Assembly: GCA_910591455.2 (NCBI GenBank)
Contig: OU342816.1
Coordinates: 9,209,638-9,273,637, forward strand
DNA from: Pholis gunnellus
Taxonomy: Eukaryota > Chordata > Actinopteri > Perciformes > Pholidae
Direction: 5' to 3'
Length of the DNA stretch: 64,000 bases
The notes beneath the pieces were generated by a model, which was given only the letters and a program-made list of their open reading frames with translations, searched no databases and had not been told where the DNA came from. Position 1 is the stretch's first letter; each line of letters starts with the position of its first letter. Both the position numbers and the translations under genes were made by a program. Of this stretch, positions 40,618 to 49,200 are shown piece by piece.

Positions 40618-43143
40618 ATGATAATGTGATCTCTAATTTAAATGTGCAAAACTGCATTTTCTTATGTTCTGGTATTAATGCGCGATGGTGACTGCTGTTT
40701 TAATGAAAGAAAGAAACTGCCTTGCACCTGACACTTTCCTCTCCCTTTATAACTTCCCAGAGTTGTAGCCGGAAGCTTGCAGTCTGCAAATGAACGGCCT
40801 CAACGTGTAAATGCTCATGCATACTGTAGATAGGTGAAGGCTCGTGTCATAACATCCTTTAGCTTCAGATTAAATGATTAAAGTCTCTCTCTCTGTGTCA
40901 TGGCGTATATCCCATCATTCCTCGTAGGGATTTATGGATTTGCATGTTTCCCTGATTTCAAATGAAACTGAACTGAAAGACTCCCCTCCCTCCCCTCCCC
41001 CCTTTCTGTGTTCGCTGACATTGACAAGTACATGCCATCCAAATGGATACGTACACATGTGTATAATACTACATATCAAGATTTAATACACCAAATGTAT
41101 GTGCGTGTGCGTCATGTGTTTCTGTAGGGCAGGTTATGTGGATATGTGTAATCTGTTTATCCTGGCTCTCACTGTTCGTGGTTTCAGCTGACGGCTGTGA
41201 GAGCAGGTTTGTGCTTGCCTCTATACGCTCCTCCCTCATGCTGTACTCCTGTCTCTCTGTGATCGAGGGCGAGTCTGGGATGTAGTACATTTTGTGAACG
41301 GGTAAAAACTCCTCTCTGTTGGAAATGATTAGGAAATGCATGTGTTGGACTGACGATAGAAAAGGTATTTTTATTTCTCTACTTGTTGCCTGCCTCTAAT
41401 TGTTTTGTTCATATATTCTCTGCTAAGCTGTTGTCTTTTCCACATGTCTGAGGTCAAAGTTTTGACCATTGCAAAGCTGTAGAACTGCGTGAGCACACGT
41501 GTGCTCGTTTGCTGGATTGATTGTCCTTTTTAACCGACTTGATAAACCATCATAGAAAAAGACACACTTGCATTGGTCAAAAGGTTTCGTAACTTAATTG
41601 TAGTTTTGACAGCAAAAAACTATTTCAACTAACAACTGTGTAACAAACTGTCTTATTCCTCCATGTATTGTGTAACTCTTGTTTCTCAGAAAAGACGAGT
41701 GAGCAGCAGGTGTGGTTAGCCTTAACTTGATCGACCAATGAATTTCAGGTTATAGATGGAAGCATTTATGGCACGAGAACTTGAATTTCCTGTCAGATCT
41801 GGAACAAATATCATTTGTGGAATATACTTCAAGCTGCTTTGACTCCCAGGAAGAGATGTTCAGTGCATCAGGGCTTTTCTTATTTTGCTGGGTATGTTTT
41901 CATTTAATTTTGAAACGGGAGATGGAGCTCATGCATATCATTTGCATTATTAGTTTAACAAGGCTGCTTACGTTTCTCATGGGTGGCGATATAAGTCTCT
42001 GAGTTGTGATGAGAGAGCGAGAGAGAGAGAGAGAGAGAGAGATGTTGTCTTTTCGTGCGGTTCCTGTATTCCTGTGTTTGGCTCTCACCACCCACCGCAT
42101 CCCCCCCCCCCCCCCCCCCCCCCTCTCCTCTCTCCTCTCTCCTTTCTCCTCCCCTCTTTGCTTCCATGTCTCGTGGGGATGTGATGTTTGATCTTGTTAT
42201 TTAATGTTGTATTCTCCGTTGAAGCCGCTCTCGGTCACCTGGACTGAAGTGACATAGCAACAAGGACGGAGACACAGAGAGAGGAGAAGAAGAAAAGGGA
42301 GAGAGGCAGTAGGAGGATTGAGACAGAGAGACTGATAGGTGCTGTTTTTTTTATTGCAATCTGTTCTATTCGATAAGTGTTTTGACCCATTTGTGCAGCT
42401 GCAATAGTGATAATTTTACCAGCAACAGTGTTTTGCAGAGCGGCGTGAGAGCTGAATAGCAGGTTTACTGTTACACTTTTCTTTTTTATCAGTTTTGGCT
42501 AGACGCGTTCAACATCCGTGTATTAGTCGTACATTTTGGGAGAAGATTCTGTCGAAACGATTCCTCGTGGCTCTGAGAGGCGTTGAAGGAGGAATGGAAG
42601 CTACCTGGACAGGAAAAGCAGGACAGAAAACGGACACCTGACTTCTCCTTGACCTTTTTGTTTGACCTGCCAGCATGTCGGCCTTTAGGAGGAGCAGGAA
42701 CTCCAGACGCTCGACCGAATCCATCTATGATATGTTACAGCCGGTGAGCCGTGCAGTCTGAGGAGTGCGTGTGCGTGTGTGTCTGTGATCCCTTGTGTTG
42801 TGGATATGATCCTGCAGAGGTCAGTGATTTTGTGATGGTACCAACAGTGCCGAGGTTAGAGGTTCAATTCCCATCAGAGCAACCCATTCTAACAACTAAT
42901 GGAATATTTTTTGACTCCTCACACACTGTGATAACATGAACTTCAGGGTTCAGACCTTATCATATCCCCCTGTTTATATTTCAATGGAACGAGTAAAGCA
43001 TTGTTCATTGTGTCATTAAAAAAGCGTCACTGTGCTGCAAATCTAACAATCGGGATGTATTATCACTTGTGCGCAGTTGTTTATCTTAAATTTAATCTGT
43101 TAAAATCAGTCTAAATACTGACTAGACTGTCAATGTTATTGCT

Positions 43144-43234
<91 letters not shown>

Positions 43235-46200
43235 TCATTCATAGTGTAGGTTTGATCAGTGTTTCTTGCACATTGATCCATGCATCAATTTATTTTCTGC
43301 AATATATATTTTTAACAGGAATTACATAGTTAAATGTCAACCTCAACTTAAATAATACATTGTGTGTTTGTTTGTTTTAAGGTGGAGTTTTAAATTGTTG
43401 GTTAGTCATGCAATTGTTGGTTAGTCATGCAATGTTCATGCAATGTTCTTGCATGACTAACCTTCTGGGAGTGATGCTCACAATGCAGCGTGAATGACTT
43501 GGACAGGCTGTATGATAAGCAGGCTAATATTATTTTACTTGTTTTACATGCTTTTGGTTGCTTGTGTGGTGGTTGTTGTTGTTGTTGTTAGTATCGTTTT
43601 AGTGACGTAAGGAGCTCATCTTGACTCGATGAGAGGAATTTCAGTACCAGCATTTCTATGAAATCGTGCGTGCGTGCGTGCGTGCGTGTGTGTGTGTGTA
43701 CCCAGCAGTGTTGCAAAACTGGTTTGAATACCACAATGGAAAATTGTGTTTGTCATCGCTGCAGCTTAACAGGAGACCAGCCATGAAATCAGCAAAGACA
43801 AGCCAGGTCTTTCAACTGACCAGCTGTCTGCAAATCAGTCAGTAGAAACACACACGCAGGCGCTGTGGTGTTTCTTCACGGATTACAATTAATAAACACC
43901 TTCACTGACTCCACACAGATGTGGGATGTTTGAGTAGCATACATTTATTAATAAGACTGATGACTGACATTTTGAATTAGAACCATTCATTTCATCAAAC
44001 AAAACAATGGCTGAAAATCAGATCCTGCTTTGTGTTTTCGATCAGCTGCAATGTCTCACTGAGTCTTAAATATCTCACACGACAGGCAATTCTTAGTAAT
44101 TGTGCTGCCTAACCAGATCAGAGCTTTCAATTTATTTAAAGGTTTAGTAAAGGCAAGAATTGGGTGTGTAGTGGAATGACACATGGAACACGAATCTTTT
44201 GCAATTGGTGTTCAGTGTGTGGGCTGAGTCATTCATTCCTCCACATTTCAAGGAGATTCTTTTTTCTAATTGTCATATTAATGTACTAGTCCTGGCGAAG
44301 TGGAGGCAGTGAAAAGATGTCTCTTAACAGACCTGCCTGGACTTGGCCCGCAAACGATCCCATGAAACCACAGATTCACCAAGGTTTCATATAAATCCAC
44401 TGAGAGAATGGAATATGAGATCTTAAGAAGTAGATTATTAGGTTGTATTTACAGACATTGGAAAGATTTGTAATTGTTTTTGGTATTGTAGGAATTATTG
44501 CTGTATTACTCAACGGTGCATTTCAGATTTGCACATCCAGCCTCACTTTAGAGAACGCTCCTATGTCCCTTTCTTCGCCTACGCACTGTTGCATCACCTT
44601 CACAGCCTTGGAACTATGAAAGAAACCGTCAAATGTGGACCGAGCCTCTTGATCCTAACTATTTATGTTGCAGTTTGTCATTCTCAAACTGCTGTTGCAC
44701 CTCAGTATGGAAGAAAATGCATCTAAGCTTTTTCCAGAAGTTGTTGACCCTCACTTTGCAAAGCATGGTACTGAATAACAAATGTAGGAGTCTTTAGTTT
44801 TTAAGAGTAGCAGCAAATCTTAACTGCTATTGGTGTAAAGTCAGAGAGAGGCAGAGGGGAAGAGCCCTCTCATTTCTTCTTTTAAACATTAGGCCCACTA
44901 CAGTTTGGCCTGGCAGGTCTGCACATGCTTGGCATTTATACCTGGGGTGGTGTTATGGCAGGTTTTGTAAGCCTGTACACTATATGTTTTGTTGGTGGTG
45001 CATATTTTCAAGGTTGTGCTGCACCCATTACATGATTTCCTTTGTTTTTGCTTCAGTTGTAATTCTCTGTCCGCTTAGCTCTACTTTTTATCATGTCAAA
45101 AATGCACTAATGGCAGTCTTCTCTGATATGAAATCCTACAGATGAGTGACATGTTCTTTTGTCTCTTTCTGTACAGAGCACAGAGCAGGTCACTGCTTTC
45201 TGCCGCAGTCTCCATGACATGAATCCCCTGGAGTGCCCTATGTCGTCATCCTCATCGTCGTCCTCGTCATCCCTCTCCCCGAGCCCCGTGTCGGCTCTAC
45301 CGCCCACAGCGGGCATCGCCACCCAGAGACAGCTCTCCCACGCAGACAAACTCCGCAAGGTCATCAATGAACTCGTGGAGACGGAGAGGACTTACGTCAA
45401 AGTCAGTATAAGCTCTCCTGGAGCGTTAAGACAATCTTTACCACACAAATCAATACCTAGCGAGTTTTACCTGCTGGTAAAACTATATTCAACTTTTTGT
45501 TTGAGGTGTCATCATCATTGTAATAGGCATGCAGATTGTTAACATGCTTTTCGTGTCATGGTGGGTTATGTTTATACCTGTGAGAGCTGATTTCCTTTTT
45601 TAAATTTAAAATCCTCAGTAAAGACTCCAAATTAAACAGCTTTGACTTCAATAGACGCCCACGCAAGCTCTTCCCCGTGTTCCCTTCAACATCTGATCAC
45701 AGACTAATCTTGTTCCTATCCCTTGTCTTTTTCAGGACCTGAGATGCCTCATAGAGTGTTACTTGACACCTCTGCAGAAAGAGAGCTTCCTTACACAGGA
45801 TGAGGTACCTTCTACCTGATCCGTATAATCCAAGAATTAAAAGAAACTGTATATGAATTGTTGTAGATTTACATAACCCGAAACACTGACATTGCTCTTG
45901 AGGTGGTAACCGTGTCGGAACGATGCTTTGCGTGTGTCGTAGCAGGACGTTTTGTTCGGTAACCTCGGGGAGATGGTGGAGTTCCAGGTGGAGTTTCTCC
46001 GGACACTGGAAGATGGGATCAGACTGGTGCCAGATCTGGACAGACTGGAAAGGGTGGAACAGTTTAAGGTAAGGGAACATTGATCTCCTTTAATCTGTTA
46101 ATTACATTTTAATCATCTAATAATTACATAATAACACTATGTGGTTTAAGGTGTTTATGCAGTTCTGTAGACCTGTTTGCCCTGTCGTACATTTGTTTTC

Positions 46201-49200
46201 TAACTGCTGGGGGCCTCAAACAAAACACATTCACTTGAAACTTACTATGGTGCAGCCTCGATTTATGAGCAAATATATTTCTGTTGAGATAGCATGTAAT
46301 GCTTGTGTGTTTCCACAGAAAGTGCTGTTCTCCTTGGGGGGTTCATTCCTGTATTATGCCGATCGCTTCAAGATCTACAGCGCCTTCTGCGCCAGCCACA
46401 CCAAGGTCCCCAAGGTCCTGGCTAAAGGTATAAACATGCACACATCGACTGGGCGTCAGGAACAGAGCCACCACATGCTCCTCTGAAAGTTCTACAGAAG
46501 TTCATTGCTCTCTGCCATCAGTGGAATGTGATAGCTGAGGGGCTTATGTAGTACAGGAAGCATGTTTTATTCCCATGCCCTGCAGTATGAAAGGCAAGCT
46601 GCAACTAGTATCGGCACACAGTGAGGCATACACTCGAGACTTACAGCGTTGAGTTGAGAGGCATTTGAAAGAATAGTTGAGTTTTGCATTTACTGCTTTG
46701 GTTGCTACTGTTACGGACACTTCAGTGGCCACCTGTTTAGGTTTTCATCTTATGATTCAAGTTATTTACAGGTACAGAGGCTTCATGCTGGATGCAGCTG
46801 CCTGTATCTGTTTGTGTTACTTCTCCCTTTGTACAAAATGAACAAAATGCTCATATTTCTGCTCCTCCAGCGAAAACCGACCCAGATTTCAAGGCTTTCT
46901 TGGCTGAGAGGAACCCCAGACAGCAACATTCATCCACTCTGGAGTCTTACTTGATCAAACCCATCCAGAGGGTCCTGAAGTACCCGCTGCTGCTAAGGGA
47001 GCTCTACTCGCTCACTGACCCTGACAGTGAGGAACACTACCACCTGGACGGTAAGCCAGTGTTTTTTTTTATTATTCACATTAACATTTTAACTGCTGTG
47101 AAGCTGTATAATATCAGCTCCAGACCCATGGAACTGTAATTAATGAGGATGCATTCAATTATGGTAATTGCCATTTGGAGATGATGAATGTTTGTCCAAT
47201 TCAGTTGCAATGAAGGCCATGAATAAAGTTGCGAGCCACATCAACGAGATGCAAAAGCTTCACGAGGAGTACGGAGCTGTTTTCGACCAGCTCATCAATG
47301 ACCAGACTGCGGATAAGAAAGAGGTAAACACGATCGTGCACATTTTATTAAAGGCTGGATCTGTAGTGAATCCAATATTTTGAATGAATATTTTACAATC
47401 TGTTGAATTACTTCCAAATGTCTCAGGTGGCTGACCTCTCGATGGGGGATCTTTTGCTACATTCTACTGTGGTGTGGATCAACCCTCCATCCTTTTTGGT
47501 CAAGAGCAAAAAGGACCCTGATATGGCTGCTTTTGGTAAGGCTTAATGTGGATTTTTGATGATATTGTAGGATTGATTCTCCTCTACTAGTCTTTCTTAT
47601 AAAATATTTTTGGGGGGGGTTGAAATCTTTGTTTTTCTTCTTTTTTTTCAATTTTAAAAGTTTTAGCTCTTTAATAAAGACACCTTCTACATAATTACAG
47701 CTAGACTGAGGGATTATTCATACATTTAACAGCTTTTATAGATCCACCTAACTATATCCAATGCACTTCAAATTCAACAGCCTTAGAGTAAATCCTAACT
47801 TAGCATAATTATGTACCAAAGACATAAAATAAGCTTCTTAAAAGTAGAATTTATTGCATTAGTTTTGGTTGCATTGCAGCTCCACTTGATGTACATTTAA
47901 GAGTTATAGTGGCTCAAAAAGTTCCACCGTCTTGTTCAGTCAAACTCTTCAAACGATGACATGCCGTTTTGAATCTTTTATGTATTTGATTGGTCAATAC
48001 ATTATATAACATTGAAAATCCTGTCACATCTGCAGGATTTCAAATAGACACATGATCTGCAATGCGCTCATCCCTGTGTATTAAATACTAAAACATTTTG
48101 ACAAATATTTCCATATCCAGTAGATATGCAGTTACCGTTTTATCTTCAAACAAAAGAGCAATGCTACTGTATGTCTACTGTTCTTTGCCCTGGAGAAACA
48201 CTGCATACTGTATCTTAACACTTGCAGGCACGCAACACTTCACTGTATCCCACATAATACTGCCATGCATAGTGTGAGGCTGGGTGCTATTTCAGACGGT
48301 GTGGAAATAGACTTGTTAAAAGAAAAACCCAGTCGGTCATATAACATATAACATATTTTCTTACTTTTCATGTGAAATGCAGCATGTTATCTTTTCATTA
48401 ATGGGATTACTTGAAATTCTCACACAACCAAAAGTGTCCTGTGTCTTAAAATCGTACTCGGCTCGGACGCTTTTGGCAATGCATATTTCATGTACATGGT
48501 ATAAGGGCTTTTCCTGGCAAGGCGATGGTGAGTTGCAGAGGGTTGCTTTGTGCATGCAATGTCGTGGCTTTTAGTCCATATTCATCTTTGGTGCTGCTGA
48601 TATAGCATGCCAGTAGTTTTGAGGCTATTCTAAAGGTGGGACTAAAAGCGTCCACTGACATGGTGCATCAAGCTGCCACTGTAATAAATCAAGGAATTAA
48701 AAAAGTGTTTGTGATGAATGAAAGCAGACCCTCCTCATGGTTTCCATCTTTCCTTTGTCCTCATTTAGTGTTCAAAACAGCAGTTGTATTTGTCTACAAA
48801 GACAGCTCCAAGCACAGGAAAAGAATCGTGAGTACTATTTTTTTCCATTTTCTGTTGATGAATCCAGTCAGAGAAACACTTTGTTGTTGGATGCATTGTG
48901 GGGATTGGGGCTCTGGGCTTTCTCTTAAGTGGTTTTCTTTTAAATTGCTTTTTGTTTTGTTTTGAGTGGCACATTGAGAATACAAAGGAATTAAGGTTAA
49001 TGTCTTTCATCATGGGACAATAGACTGATTTGAATGAGGGTCGTTTTTGGCAATTGAATAGACTGAAGAGACTTTATATGCAGACTTCTGCTATTCCCCT
49101 TCTACACTAAAATAAAGTACAGTACAGGTGGATGGTTGTGTCTGTTGAACCAACCTTCTGTCATTGCACTCTTCTGCTCTCTGCTGTCATCTCGGTGTAT

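Larger units (their letters stand above)
37014..45176 (+). other. tiam1: TIAM1 intron 15 (largest; hosts the alternative first exon)
   Basis: Phase 0 GT-AG intron of 8.2 kb, three times the next largest. It contains the alternative exon at 42675-42743, two very long TG tracts, GA and C runs immediately upstream of that exon, a repeat/hairpin cluster at 43393-43462, and X-box-like words at 38095 and 42249. Its size and content suggest an internal promoter and regulatory DNA. Confidence 0.85.

Noticed and set aside
43147..43329. Cys-Val repeat open frame
   Set aside because: Pure translation of the TG microsatellite.
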